From positions 89,347 to 153,346 of the forward strand of contig NZ_KE387005.1 of NCBI RefSeq assembly GCF_000429965.1: a stretch of 64,000 nt of DNA. The letters run 5' to 3'. The notes beneath the pieces were generated by a model, which worked only from the letters and a program-made list of their open reading frames with translations, was not told the origin of the DNA and did no database searches. The stretch is from Desulfogranum mediterraneum DSM 13871. GTDB lineage: Bacteria; Desulfobacterota; Desulfobulbia; Desulfobulbales; Desulfobulbaceae. This document shows positions 17,760 to 27,061 of this stretch, piece by piece. Position numbers and translations under genes: made by a program. Each line of letters begins with the position of its first letter. The stretch's first letter is position 1.

Positions 17760-18830
17760 ATGGCAGAGGACACCTCCAGCGGCGAACGCACAGAATCGCC
17801 TTCGGCAAAAAGACGCGAAGATTTCCGGAAAAAGGGGCAGGTAGCCCAGAGTAGGGAGGTGCAGACCGCTGCCCTGTTCACCATCCTGCTCCTCTTCTGG
17901 CTCTTTTATGCCCCGATTTTTTTCTCCCGGATCGAGGAGGTGATCATCGCGGTCTGGAAAAACAGCGGAAGCTACGCCATCACCCCGCCATCGATCATGC
18001 AACTCTCCTACTTTCTGGCCAAAAACCTGGGCCTGCTGCTGAGCCCGCTCTTTCTCCTGGCCATGGTGATCGGCTTCTTCTCGACCTTCCTCCAGATCGG
18101 CTGGCTCTTCACCGGCCAGCCGCTGACCCCTGACCTGAGCAAGCTTGATCCCATCAAGGGAATGGGACGTTTTTTCTCGAAGAAGTCCCTGGTTGAGCTG
18201 ATCAAGTCCCTGAGCAAGGTCCTCCTCATCGGCTGGGTCGCGTACCAGACCGTGAGGGGTGAGTTTGAGAAGGCACTGGTCCTCGGTCAAATGGAGCTCA
18301 GTGCAACCCTCAGCTACCTGGGCACCACCGCTGCCCTGGTCATGGCCAAGGCCGTGGCGATCATGATCTTTCTGGCAGCACTGGATTTTGGCTTTGTCCG
18401 CTGGGAGATGGAAGAGAAGATGAAGATGACCAAACAGGAACAGAAGGAGGAGATGAAGGAGACCGAGGGTGACCCCCACATCAAGTCAAAAATCCGTGCC
18501 ATCCAACAGCAGCTGGCCCGGAGCAGGATGATGGAGGCCGTACCCGAGGCCGACGTGGTGATCACCAATCCCACCCGGATTGCGGTGGCCATTAAGTATG
18601 ATCCCAGCGCCATGGAGGCCCCGGAGGTGGTCGCCAAAGGCCAGGAGATCGTTGCCGGCAAGATCCGGGAGCTGGCTCGGGAACACGAGATCCCCCTGGT
18701 GGAGAACCCGCCAGTGGCAAGATTATTGCATAAAAAAGTTGAGATCGGCCAGGCCATCCCGGAAGAAATGTTCAAGGCGGTGGCAGAAATCCTTGCCTAT
18801 GTCTATTCTTTAAAAAAGACCTCGAGATAA
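17760..18830 (+). CDS. flhB: FlhB, export-gate substrate-specificity switch (NPTR variant)
   Basis: The 356-residue protein has a basic N-terminus, four membrane segments (about 36-205) and a C-terminal cytoplasmic switch domain. FlhB cleaves itself between Asn and Pro of an NPTH motif and, with FliK, changes export from hook to filament subunits. Here the motif reads NPTR at 270-273, so the usual His is replaced by Arg while Asn and Pro are intact. flhA begins directly after the stop codon. Confidence 0.97.
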   Translation: MAEDTSSGERTESPSAKRREDFRKKGQVAQSREVQTAALFTILLLFWLFYAPIFFSRIEEVIIAVWKNSGSYAITPPSIMQLSYFLAKNLGLLLSPLFLLAMVIGFFSTFLQIGWLFTGQPLTPDLSKLDPIKGMGRFFSKKSLVELIKSLSKVLLIGWVAYQTVRGEFEKALVLGQMELSATLSYLGTTAALVMAKAVAIMIFLAALDFGFVRWEMEEKMKMTKQEQKEEMKETEGDPHIKSKIRAIQQQLARSRMMEAVPEADVVITNPTRIAVAIKYDPSAMEAPEVVAKGQEIVAGKIRELAREHEIPLVENPPVARLLHKKVEIGQAIPEEMFKAVAEILAYVYSLKKTSR

Positions 18831-20933
18831 ATGGAAACAGCCAAGCCCCGAAACCTCATCAGCGCCACGAACCTGGAGGCAATCCTCCAACGGAGTGACA
18901 TCTTCGCCTCCCTGGGACTGGTGGGTATTCTGGCCTTGATGATCATCCCCCTGCCGCCGCTGGTCCTGGATCTCTGCCTCTCCTTTAATATCACCCTGGC
19001 CATGCTGATCCTGATCATCAGCCTCTACACCCAGCGGGCGGTGGAGTTTTCCATCTTCCCCTCCATCCTCCTGGCCACCACCCTGTTTCGGCTCTCCCTG
19101 AACGTGGCCTCAACCCGTCTGATCCTGCTCCACGGCCACGAGGGCATGGGGGCAGCAGGTTCGGTGATCCAGGCCTTTGGCCAGTTCGTGGTCGGCGGCT
19201 CCTATGTGGTGGGTCTGGTCATCTTCATCATCCTGGTGATCATCAACTTCATCGTCATCACCAAGGGTGCCGGCCGGATTGCCGAGGTTGCCGCCCGCTT
19301 CACCCTGGACGCCATGCCCGGCAAGCAGATGGCCATCGATGCGGACCTCAATGCCGGTCTGATCGATGAGGCCACGGCCAAACAACGGCGCGAAGATATC
19401 TCCAACGAGGCCAACTTCCACGGGGCCATGGACGGTGCCTCCAAGTTTGTCCGCGGAGATGCCATTGCCGGGATCATCATTACCCTGATCAACATCGGCG
19501 CCGGTTTCATCATCGGGGTGCTCCAAAAGGGGATGCCCATGGCTGAAGCGGCGCAGAACTATACCATCCTCACCATCGGTGACGGCCTGGTTGGGCAGGT
19601 CCCGGCCCTGATCATCTCCACTGCCGCCGGTATGCTGGTCACCCGCTCTGCCGGTCGGGATGATTTCGGTTCAGAGCTGAAGACCCAGTTCACCAGATAC
19701 TCCAAGGCCCTCTGGGTGGTGGCAGCGATCCTGCTGGGCTTTGCCCTGATCCCCGGCCTGCCCTTTTTTCCCTTTCTGGTCATTGCCTCCGGCCTGGCCT
19801 TCACCGCCTACCGGATCGACAAGGCAGAGCGTGAGAAGCAACTGGCCGAGACCCTGATCGAACAGCCTGAACCCACGGTCCAACCTGATGAAGATTACGA
19901 ACAGATGCTCAATGTGGACCTGATCGAATTTGAGGTCGGCTACGGCCTGATCCCCTTTGTCGACGCTGCCCAGGACGGTGAGCTGCTCCAGCGGATCCAA
20001 TCCATCCGGAAACAGTTTGCCATCACCTCGGGTTTCATTGTCCCGCCGGTACATATCAAGGATAACCTCCAGCTCAACCCCAATCAGTACACCATCAGTC
20101 TCAAGGGGGTCCAGATCGCCAGCGCCGAGATGATGCCCGGCTACTTCATGGCCATGGATCCGGGCATGGTGACCGAGACCATCAAGGGGATCCCCACCCA
20201 GGAGCCTGCCTTCCAGCTGCCGGCCATCTGGATCACCGAAGACAAGCGGGAACAGGCCCAGATCGCCGGCTACACCGTGGTGGACTGCACCACGGTGATC
20301 GCCACCCATATCAGCGAGGTCATCAAGCAGCATGCCCACGAGCTCCTGGGACGCCAGGAGTCCCAGAACCTGATCGACAACCTGGCCAGGACCTATCCCA
20401 AACTGGTGGAAGAGCTGGTGCCCAACATCCTCAACCTGGGCTCTATCATGCGGGTCCTCCAGAACCTGCTGCGTGAAGGGGTCTCCATCCGGGACCTGCG
20501 CTCCATCCTCGAGACCATGGCCGACTATGCACCCATGACCCAGGATACTGACGTGCTCACCGAATATGTCCGCCATGCCCTGTCCCGCTCCATCTCCGCC
20601 GCCCATACCCAGGGTGACGGCACCATGGCGGTGATCACCATGGACCGGCAGGTGGAGGAGACCATCCAGTCCGCGGTCCAGCATCGGGAACATGGCAGCT
20701 ACCTGGCCCTGGATCCCGCTGTCGGTCAACAGATCCTGGACAGCCTCAGCAACCTGATCAGCAACTACCCCGGCGGACAGCAGCCCGCATTACTGGTTAT
20801 CCCCCAGATCCGACCCCATGTGCGCCGTCTGACTGAACGGTACTTTCCCAATCTGGCCGTACTCTCACACAATGAAATCACCACCAATGTCAACATTCAG
20901 TCCGTGGGAACGGTAAACATCAATGCAAGTTAA
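18831..20933 (+). CDS. flhA: FlhA, export-gate ring protein
   Basis: The 700-residue protein has about eight membrane helices in its first half with the FHIPEP-family signatures FRLSLNVASTRLIL and PGKQMAIDADLNAGLIDEA, and a cytoplasmic C-terminal ring domain (from about 355) that docks chaperone-substrate complexes. It couples proton flow to export. It starts right after flhB and overlaps flhF by 11 bases. Confidence 0.98.
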   Translation: METAKPRNLISATNLEAILQRSDIFASLGLVGILALMIIPLPPLVLDLCLSFNITLAMLILIISLYTQRAVEFSIFPSILLATTLFRLSLNVASTRLILLHGHEGMGAAGSVIQAFGQFVVGGSYVVGLVIFIILVIINFIVITKGAGRIAEVAARFTLDAMPGKQMAIDADLNAGLIDEATAKQRREDISNEANFHGAMDGASKFVRGDAIAGIIITLINIGAGFIIGVLQKGMPMAEAAQNYTILTIGDGLVGQVPALIISTAAGMLVTRSAGRDDFGSELKTQFTRYSKALWVVAAILLGFALIPGLPFFPFLVIASGLAFTAYRIDKAEREKQLAETLIEQPEPTVQPDEDYEQMLNVDLIEFEVGYGLIPFVDAAQDGELLQRIQSIRKQFAITSGFIVPPVHIKDNLQLNPNQYTISLKGVQIASAEMMPGYFMAMDPGMVTETIKGIPTQEPAFQLPAIWITEDKREQAQIAGYTVVDCTTVIATHISEVIKQHAHELLGRQESQNLIDNLARTYPKLVEELVPNILNLGSIMRVLQNLLREGVSIRDLRSILETMADYAPMTQDTDVLTEYVRHALSRSISAAHTQGDGTMAVITMDRQVEETIQSAVQHREHGSYLALDPAVGQQILDSLSNLISNYPGGQQPALLVIPQIRPHVRRLTERYFPNLAVLSHNEITTNVNIQSVGTVNINAS

Positions 20934-22236
20934 GGTTTTTGAAGCGACAGACATGGCCAGCGGTCTCAAGCAGGTCAAGGAGACCTTTGGCCCGGATGCC
21001 CTGATCCTCTCCACCCGGACCATCCGCAAGGGCAAGCTTGGCCTGATGAGTAAACCGGTGCTGGAAATTACCGCTGCCATCGACAAGGGCTTCCAGGAAG
21101 AGCCCGTCTCCCCAGCCACCTCAATGCCTCAACACGCTTCACCGCTCCCTGCCCCAGCCAGGAGACAGTTCGCCTCTGCTGCGCTCACAGGCAGGAGCGA
21201 ACCGGCCGCAGCCAGAGACGAACTGAGCTACGAGACCCTCTGGGAGCCACCGGCAGCCCGGGATGAAGCCAGCAACGAACGGAGCTCCGGAGAAACGGCC
21301 CAGCTCAAGAGCGAAATTGCAGGCCTCAAGGATACCCTGAACGGACTCACCCGCCAGATCTCTTCGCTCCAGCCCCAGGCTGCGCCGGCCAAGGCCTCGG
21401 TCAAGCCCGACTTTACCGTTCCCGGCAGGCCGGCTCAAGGCAACCATCCCCTGCTGGGGATGCTGGAGGAGTACGGTCTCAACCAGGCCACCCAGGCCGC
21501 CGTTGCCGCCCAGGCGGATGAGATCCTCTATTCAGCCGGCAGCGGCAAGGAGCTTGACCTCCACTCCGTGGTCAAGGGGGTCATTGCCAGGATGATCACC
21601 ACCCAGAAGCTTCTCCACACCAAGATCCGAGAGCAGCAACGGATCAGCCTGGTGGGCCCCACCGGGGTTGGCAAGACCACCACCATAGCCAAGATGGCGG
21701 CCAACTACCTCAGCCGCTTTGGCGGCAGGATCGCCCTGATCACCATCGATACCTATCGGATTGCCGCCGTGGAGCAGCTCAAGGTCTATGGAGAGATCAT
21801 GCGTCTGCCGGTGGAGGTGGTGATCAAACCAGAAGACCTGGACCAGGCGCTGGAAAGATTCCAGGACTATGACCTGATCCTGGTGGATACGGCAGGCAGA
21901 AGCCCCAGGAACCGAGGCGATCTGGAAGAGATGGCCGCCTTCCTCCGCCCCCAGCACAACATCTCCAACCATCTGCTGCTCTCCGCCACCACAAGGGAAC
22001 GAGAACTTCATGATACCATTAACAATTTCAGCATACTACCAATCAGCACCTTTCTTTTCAGCAAGCTTGACGAGTGTGAGCAACTGGGAGTCATCTTAAA
22101 TATTCACAGCGCCCACCACACCCCTATTTCCTATCTCACCAACGGCCAAAGGGTTCCGGAGGACATCATCGCCCCCAACCCGGCTGTTGTCGCAGATTTT
22201 ATCGCAAACGATCACAGGAACCCGAATAATGGCTGA
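20923..22236 (+). CDS. flhF: FlhF, SRP-type GTPase for flagellar placement
   Basis: This 437-residue protein has an N-terminal B domain, a variable linker (60-170) and an SRP-type NG domain. The P-loop GPTGVGKTT is at 245-253, followed by DTYRIAAVEQLKVYGEIM and DTAGRSPRN. FlhF marks the site of flagellar assembly, usually a pole, and its GTPase is stimulated by FlhG. The start overlaps the end of flhA and its last 8 bases overlap the flhG start, so expression is tightly coupled. Confidence 0.97.
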   Translation: MQVKVFEATDMASGLKQVKETFGPDALILSTRTIRKGKLGLMSKPVLEITAAIDKGFQEEPVSPATSMPQHASPLPAPARRQFASAALTGRSEPAAARDELSYETLWEPPAARDEASNERSSGETAQLKSEIAGLKDTLNGLTRQISSLQPQAAPAKASVKPDFTVPGRPAQGNHPLLGMLEEYGLNQATQAAVAAQADEILYSAGSGKELDLHSVVKGVIARMITTQKLLHTKIREQQRISLVGPTGVGKTTTIAKMAANYLSRFGGRIALITIDTYRIAAVEQLKVYGEIMRLPVEVVIKPEDLDQALERFQDYDLILVDTAGRSPRNRGDLEEMAAFLRPQHNISNHLLLSATTRERELHDTINNFSILPISTFLFSKLDECEQLGVILNIHSAHHTPISYLTNGQRVPEDIIAPNPAVVADFIANDHRNPNNG

Positions 22237-23121
22237 TCACCCAGCGCGCCCTTTAGACCAGGCTGATACCCTGAGGGCAATGAATCCACCACCTGCCCCC
22301 CCCCCTCATCCCGGGCCACCCGCGTCTTTGCCGTTACCAGCGGCAAGGGAGGCGTGGGCAAGACCGCTGTGGTCGCCAATGTGGCCGTCCTCCTTGCCCG
22401 GATGGGCAAGCGGGTCCTGATCCTGGACGCAGATCTCGGTCTGGCCAACATAGATGTGGTCTTTGGTCTGGCACCGGGCTACAATCTCAACCATTTCTTT
22501 GCCGAAGAACAGGAACTGGACGACATCCTGGTCGAAGGTCCCATGGGCATCAAGATCCTGCCTGCAGGTTCAGGGGTACAGCGCTTTACCCGGCTGAGTG
22601 CCAACGAAAAGATGCGGCTGTTGGAGGCACTGGATGCCATGCACAATGACTTTGACTTTGTGCTCATCGATACCGAGGCGGGCATCTCTGAAAATGTCAC
22701 CTACTTCAACACCGCAGCCCACGAGATTCTGGTGGTAACCACCCCCGAGCCCACGGCCATCACCGATGCCTATGCCCTGATGAAGCTGCTCTCCACCCAG
22801 TACCATGAGAAGCATTTCAACCTGATCGTCAACTTTATCAAAAACGAAGAAGAGGCCCTGGATGTCTACCGTAAACTGACCATGGTGGCCAACCGCTATC
22901 TGGACATCTCCATTGACTATATCGGCTCCATCCCCCGGGACAAGATGATGATCGACGCCATCCGCAAACAGCAGGTGATGGTCGAACTCTACCCGGACTC
23001 AAAAACCAGCAGTGCCTTTGCAGCCCTGGCCCGGAGCATCATGCAGGAGCCCCAGTCCATCGAGCCCAAGGGCTCTATCCAGTTTTTCTGGAAACGGCTG
23101 CTTGATTTCGGCTCCAAATAA
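22229..23121 (+). CDS. flhG: FlhG, MinD-like flagellar number regulator, frame interrupted at a C10 run
   Basis: The start is ATG 22229, overlapping flhF, with AGGAA upstream. This frame encodes MADHPARPLDQADTLRAM, containing the DQAxxLR motif by which FlhG activates FlhF. It then meets a run of ten C (22296-22305), after which the MinD-like body (VTSGKGGVGKT, then DADLGLANIDVVFG) lies in another frame and runs to 23121. As written, translation from 22229 ends at 22420 as a 63-residue peptide. A tract of 11 or 8 C restores one continuous protein. The only start in the second frame, GTG 22354, cuts through the P-loop and cannot make an active ATPase. This may be a sequencing error, a phase-variable gene or a slippage site. 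Confidence 0.85.
22296..22305 (+). repeat. Run of ten C inside flhG
   Basis: Ten consecutive C residues lie exactly where the two halves of flhG change frame. Homopolymer runs of this length are classic slipped-strand mutation sites. I saw no longer G or C run in this window; the next is eight C at 30996-31003, which is not in a gene. Confidence 0.95.
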
Positions 23122-23145
23122 ACAACCAGAGGGACCCTTATCTCC

Positions 23146-23877
23146 ATGTATCCACCGGTACCGCCACTCGATGATCGCTCCCAGATGATCAGGGACCACC
23201 TCTCCCTGGTTGAACTGGTGGTCCAACGTATGGTTTCCCAGGTGCCCTCCTTCATGACCAGGGAGGACATGACCAGTGCCGCCATGGTAGGACTCACCGA
23301 TGCGGCCAACCGCTTTGACCACGCCAAGGGTGTCAAATTCCGGACCTTTGCCGAATATCGGATGCGGGGCGCCATCCTGGATGAAATGCGGAAGATGGAC
23401 TGGTTCTCCAGGTCCATGCGCGACAAACAGAGCCGTCTCACTCAGACCATGCTCCGCCTGGAGCGGCAACTGGGCCGTTCTCCGGAGGAGGATGAGATGG
23501 CCGCTGCCATGAACATCAGCCTGGAGGAGTATCACACCATGCTCAATCAAGTCAGTCATCTCGGTTGCGTCAGCCTCCACGAGACCCTGGATCACAGTCC
23601 GGAGGGACGGAACTTTCTCGATTCCCTGGAAGACATGGCCGGACCAGCCCCCATGGAGCGGATAGAAAAGGAGGAGTTGAGCTATCTCCTGGCCGACATC
23701 CTGGAAGAGCTCTCGGAAAAAGAACGACTGGTGATCGCCCTCTACTACTACGAGGAGCTGACCCAGAAAGAAATCGCAGAGGTGATCAGTGTGTCCGAGG
23801 GCCGGGTTTCCCAACTCCATAGCCAGGCCCTGCTCAAACTGAAGGTAAAGCTCCTCAACTCGGCGGCCTGGGCATAA
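23146..23877 (+). CDS. fliA: FliA, sigma-28 factor
   Basis: The 243-residue protein has sigma regions 2 (MTSAAMVGLTDAANRFDHAK then FRTFAEYRMRGAILDEMRKM), 3 (RSPEEDEMAAAMNISLEEY) and 4 (LSEKERLVIALYYYEELTQK). The RGAILDEMR and DWFSRSMRDKQ elements are diagnostic of FliA. It directs RNA polymerase to late flagellar promoters; five matches were found at 29358-36437. Its anti-sigma factor FlgM is encoded at 30052. Confidence 0.98.
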   Translation: MYPPVPPLDDRSQMIRDHLSLVELVVQRMVSQVPSFMTREDMTSAAMVGLTDAANRFDHAKGVKFRTFAEYRMRGAILDEMRKMDWFSRSMRDKQSRLTQTMLRLERQLGRSPEEDEMAAAMNISLEEYHTMLNQVSHLGCVSLHETLDHSPEGRNFLDSLEDMAGPAPMERIEKEELSYLLADILEELSEKERLVIALYYYEELTQKEIAEVISVSEGRVSQLHSQALLKLKVKLLNSAAWA

Positions 23878-23945
23878 AAAATGCATAGAAAAAGCTGGGA
23901 GGGATATTATTTTTGCCCTCTGCCCCACTCGTACCAGGAGAGACC

Positions 23946-24368
23946 ATGACCACCCACATCGCCGTTGTTCTCTGCTCCACCCTGCTCGGCTTCTGCCTCA
24001 GCCTGATCGTCATGATCCTCTTAGGCAAGGCCCGGCCCCACAGCAGACAGGGTGAAGACGAGCGGATCAAACAACTCCAGGCCAAGCTGGACCGCGCCCT
24101 CGGCGGGCAGCCGGCCGCCCCTGAGCACCACTCCTTTGCAAAATCACTGGCCCAGGCCAGCCTGACCACCGAGCTGCAGTTCCCCCGCTTACAGCGACAG
24201 ACCCGTGCCCATCAACCGCCACCGGAGAAATATACCATTCTCAACAAGCTGATCTCCCGGGGCCTGGACAAGGAGGAGATCGCCTCCATCCTCGGAATCT
24301 CCAGGATTGAGGCCTCCCAACTCATGACCCTCCGCTCCATGGCCGAGGCCGAGCGGTCCGGCAACTGA
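23946..24368 (+). CDS. Small membrane-anchored protein with C-terminal helix-turn-helix-like domain
   Basis: The 140-residue product has one N-terminal membrane helix (IAVVLCSTLLGFCLSLIVMI, about 5-24), a charged linker and a C-terminal domain, KLISRGLDKEEIASILGISR then IEASQLMTLR, that looks like a small helix-turn-helix. It resembles the DUF2802-type proteins often found between fliA and later flagellar genes. ATG 23946 follows AGGAGA at 23938-23943. Function is unknown; a role linked to motility is inferred from its place between fliA and flgF only. Confidence 0.65.
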   Translation: MTTHIAVVLCSTLLGFCLSLIVMILLGKARPHSRQGEDERIKQLQAKLDRALGGQPAAPEHHSFAKSLAQASLTTELQFPRLQRQTRAHQPPPEKYTILNKLISRGLDKEEIASILGISRIEASQLMTLRSMAEAERSGN

Positions 24369-24460
24369 ACCGTCACCCAGGCCGGGAAAGAGTGTTTAAG
24401 AAACCGGCAGCAGACACCGAAAGAGATAGAGAGCTACCCCTTACTCAACCCAAGGCAACC

Positions 24461-25198
24461 ATGGTTTCAGGAAAATACAGCGCCCTCAGCGGGGCAGTGG
24501 CACGGGAGCAGGCCTTAGACAACATCGCCGCCAACCTGGCCAATGTCAACAGCAGCGGATTCAAGAAAAACAAGGTCAGCTTTGAGGCCATTCTCCGCGG
24601 CACCCGCCAGGTCGGCGAGGCAGGGGGCCTCAACTACTCCCGGATCCGGACCATTGGCACCAACTTCGACCAGGGAGGTCTCCAGGAAACCGGTCGCGAT
24701 CTTGACCTGGCCATCAACGGTGAGGGCTTTTTCAAGATCCAGGCCGGCGCAGAGACCCTCTACAGCCGCGCCGGCCACTTCAAGCTCGACGAAAACGGGA
24801 TGATCAAGACCCCTGAAGGCTACCAGCTGCTCGGTGCCGGCAACCAACCCCTGCAACTCCTTGAGGCCCAGGGGAAACAGATCTCCATCGATGACAACGG
24901 CCTGGTCTCAATCGATGGGGTCGATGCCGGGGTGCGCTTCCAGGTGTTCACCGTCGCCGACCAGAGCCAGCTGAAGCCGGCCGGGCAGAGCCGTTTCCGC
25001 CTTGCCCCGGAGGCAGCATCCCAGGCCAAGGAAGAGTTCAGGCTGGTCCAGGGCAGCCTGGAGACCTCCAATGTCAACATGATGGAGGAGATGGCCTTGA
25101 TGATCAATACCCAGCGAAAATTTGAGGCCCATCTCAAGGCCCTGGAAAATTATTCACGACTGAGTGACAAACAGGATGAACTCGGCTCCCTGGGCTGA
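24461..25198 (+). CDS. flgF: FlgF, proximal rod protein
   Basis: ATG 24461 gives an N-terminus (VSGKYSALSGAVAREQALDN then IAANLANVNSSGFKK) that aligns with FlgF; a GTG at 24392 would add 23 residues without family support. The 245-residue protein ends with ETSNVNMMEEMALMINTQRK, the rod-family C-terminal helix. FlgF joins the proximal rod to the FlgG distal rod. flgG follows after 41 bases. Confidence 0.95.
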   Translation: MVSGKYSALSGAVAREQALDNIAANLANVNSSGFKKNKVSFEAILRGTRQVGEAGGLNYSRIRTIGTNFDQGGLQETGRDLDLAINGEGFFKIQAGAETLYSRAGHFKLDENGMIKTPEGYQLLGAGNQPLQLLEAQGKQISIDDNGLVSIDGVDAGVRFQVFTVADQSQLKPAGQSRFRLAPEAASQAKEEFRLVQGSLETSNVNMMEEMALMINTQRKFEAHLKALENYSRLSDKQDELGSLG

Positions 25199-25239
25199 TT
25201 GCTCTTGCTGAGAACCTTTCAACGCCCACGAGGTAAAAC

Positions 25240-26019
25240 ATGCGATCTCTTTGGACAGCAACCACCGGTATGTCGGCCCAAAATCTGAACATGGATGTCA
25301 TTGCCAACAACCTGGCCAATGTCTCCACCTCCGGTTTCAAGCGAAGCCGCGCCGACTTCCAGGATCTGCTCTACCAGATCATGAAGGTCCCGGGCAGCCC
25401 CACCTCGGACGACACCAAATCACCCACCGGCATCCAGGTGGGCCTGGGGGTGAAGACCGCTGCCGTGGCAAAGGTCTTTACCGAGGGCGATCTGATTCAG
25501 ACCGACAACGAGTTGGATGTGGCCATTGAAGGGAAGGGATTCTTCCAGGTCGACCTGCCCAACGGCAACACCGCCTATACCCGGGCCGGCAACTTCAAGC
25601 TGGACGGCGACGGCCGGATGACCACCTCGGACGGCTATCCGCTCCAGCCGGAGATCGTCATCCCGGAAGGTGCCAATCAGATCACCATCAGCGAAACCGG
25701 GGTGGTCAGCGCCATCCTCGACGATGATACCGAATCAACGGAGCTGGGCAACATCGATCTGGCCACCTTTATCAACGACGCCGGCCTGGTGGCCATCGGC
25801 CGTAACCTCTTTCGAGAGACCGAATCCTCGGGAACCGCCACCATCGGCACCCCGGGCTCCGATGGCTATGGTCAGCTGCTCCAGGGCTTTGTCGAAAACT
25901 CCAACGTCAACCTGGTGGAGGAACTGGCCCACATGATCACGGCCCAGCGTGCCTTTGAGGTCAACTCCAAGGTCGTCTCCACCGCAGATCAGATGATGCA
26001 GACGGTAACCAACTTATAG
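25240..26019 (+). CDS. flgG: FlgG, distal rod protein
   Basis: The 259-residue length and start (RSLWTATTGMSAQNLNMDVI then ANNLANVSTSGFKR) are diagnostic of FlgG, as is the end (ENSNVNLVEELAHMITAQRA). It forms the distal rod crossing the P and L rings. GAGGTAAAAC lies just upstream. flgA starts at the first base after its stop codon. Confidence 0.98.
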   Translation: MRSLWTATTGMSAQNLNMDVIANNLANVSTSGFKRSRADFQDLLYQIMKVPGSPTSDDTKSPTGIQVGLGVKTAAVAKVFTEGDLIQTDNELDVAIEGKGFFQVDLPNGNTAYTRAGNFKLDGDGRMTTSDGYPLQPEIVIPEGANQITISETGVVSAILDDDTESTELGNIDLATFINDAGLVAIGRNLFRETESSGTATIGTPGSDGYGQLLQGFVENSNVNLVEELAHMITAQRAFEVNSKVVSTADQMMQTVTNL

Positions 26020-27060
26020 ATGGCTCCCTTGAAGAGTAGGATCTTTTGTTCAAGCTCCCTCCAGGGACAGGCCAAGGGGGCGATAGGGGCATTACTCTTG
26101 CTGTTGAGCGCACTGAGCCTCAGCCTCTGGCCGGGCGCCATGCCCTCCCAGGCTGCAGCTGCATCATCCACGGCGACCAGCGTTACCTTCCAGGAGCAGG
26201 CCCCGGTAATCGCAGCAAAAATCACCCTGGCCGATATTGCCGTCATCACCCCGGATGATGAAACCACCCTGGCGCTGGGGCAAATGGTGGTTGCCGCTGC
26301 TCCGCCCCCTGGCGGCAGCAAACAGCTGCGCACGCCCTCGATCATTGCTGCCCTGAGGAATGCACCCCAAACTGCCGGGGTACACTGGCAGGGCAGTACA
26401 ACGGTGGAGGTCCGACGACAGGGCATCAGGGTCAGCCGGGCTCAGCTGCAAGAACTTATTCTCGGCTACCTGGAGGAACACCGCCGGGAACTGCCCCCTG
26501 GCGAGATCCGCTTCACCTCCCTGCGTGCTCCGGAGAAGCTGCTCCTGCCCTATGGTGAGCTGAGCTGGAAGATCACCCCTTCCCGGCCAAGGATAGAGGA
26601 CAGCTCCAGCTTTTCGATCTTCTTCAAGGTCAACGGCGAGCCGGCCCATAACTGTACGGTCCGTGGCCGGGTCGAGGCCCTGAGCGAGGTGGTGGTGGCA
26701 CGGGAATCCATCCAGCGGGGCGCCATCATTCAGGCCGGACAGCTCAGCCTGGTGAAGAAGAATACCTTGAAACTCAGCCATCCGCTCTTTGCCCTGGACC
26801 AGGCTGTCGGCAGACAGGCTGGGCGGACCCTGAGCGCGGGCCGTCCACTCAGGGCCGATGAGCTGCTGCTGCCGCCGGTCATCCGGGAGGGAGAGCTGGT
26901 CAAGATCCTGGCCGGCAAGGGGGCCCTGCGGATCACCACCAGGGGCATCGCCAAGGCCGACGGCAAACAGGGCCAGGTCATCCGGGTGAAAAATATCAGC
27001 TCGAACAAACTGATTTACGCCCGGGTCATGGCACCTGGCATGGTCTCTGTGGAGTTTTGA
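26020..27060 (+). CDS. flgA: FlgA, P-ring assembly chaperone
   Basis: The 346-residue product has a signal peptide (GALLLLLSALSLSLWPGA to about residue 47), a variable region and a C-terminal SAF/ChapFlgA domain with VVARESIQRGAIIQAGQLSL and GRTLSAGRPLRADEL. FlgA is a periplasmic chaperone for FlgI. It is longer than the roughly 220-residue enterobacterial protein, as is common in this phylum. It abuts flgG and lies one base before flgH. Confidence 0.94.
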   Translation: MAPLKSRIFCSSSLQGQAKGAIGALLLLLSALSLSLWPGAMPSQAAAASSTATSVTFQEQAPVIAAKITLADIAVITPDDETTLALGQMVVAAAPPPGGSKQLRTPSIIAALRNAPQTAGVHWQGSTTVEVRRQGIRVSRAQLQELILGYLEEHRRELPPGEIRFTSLRAPEKLLLPYGELSWKITPSRPRIEDSSSFSIFFKVNGEPAHNCTVRGRVEALSEVVVARESIQRGAIIQAGQLSLVKKNTLKLSHPLFALDQAVGRQAGRTLSAGRPLRADELLLPPVIREGELVKILAGKGALRITTRGIAKADGKQGQVIRVKNISSNKLIYARVMAPGMVSVEF

Positions 27061-27061
27061 T

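Noticed and set aside
23893-23922. GG...TTTTTGC ahead of the membrane-protein gene as a sigma-54 site
   Set aside because: No GG lies exactly 10 bases before the GC, so the fixed -24/-12 spacing is not met.
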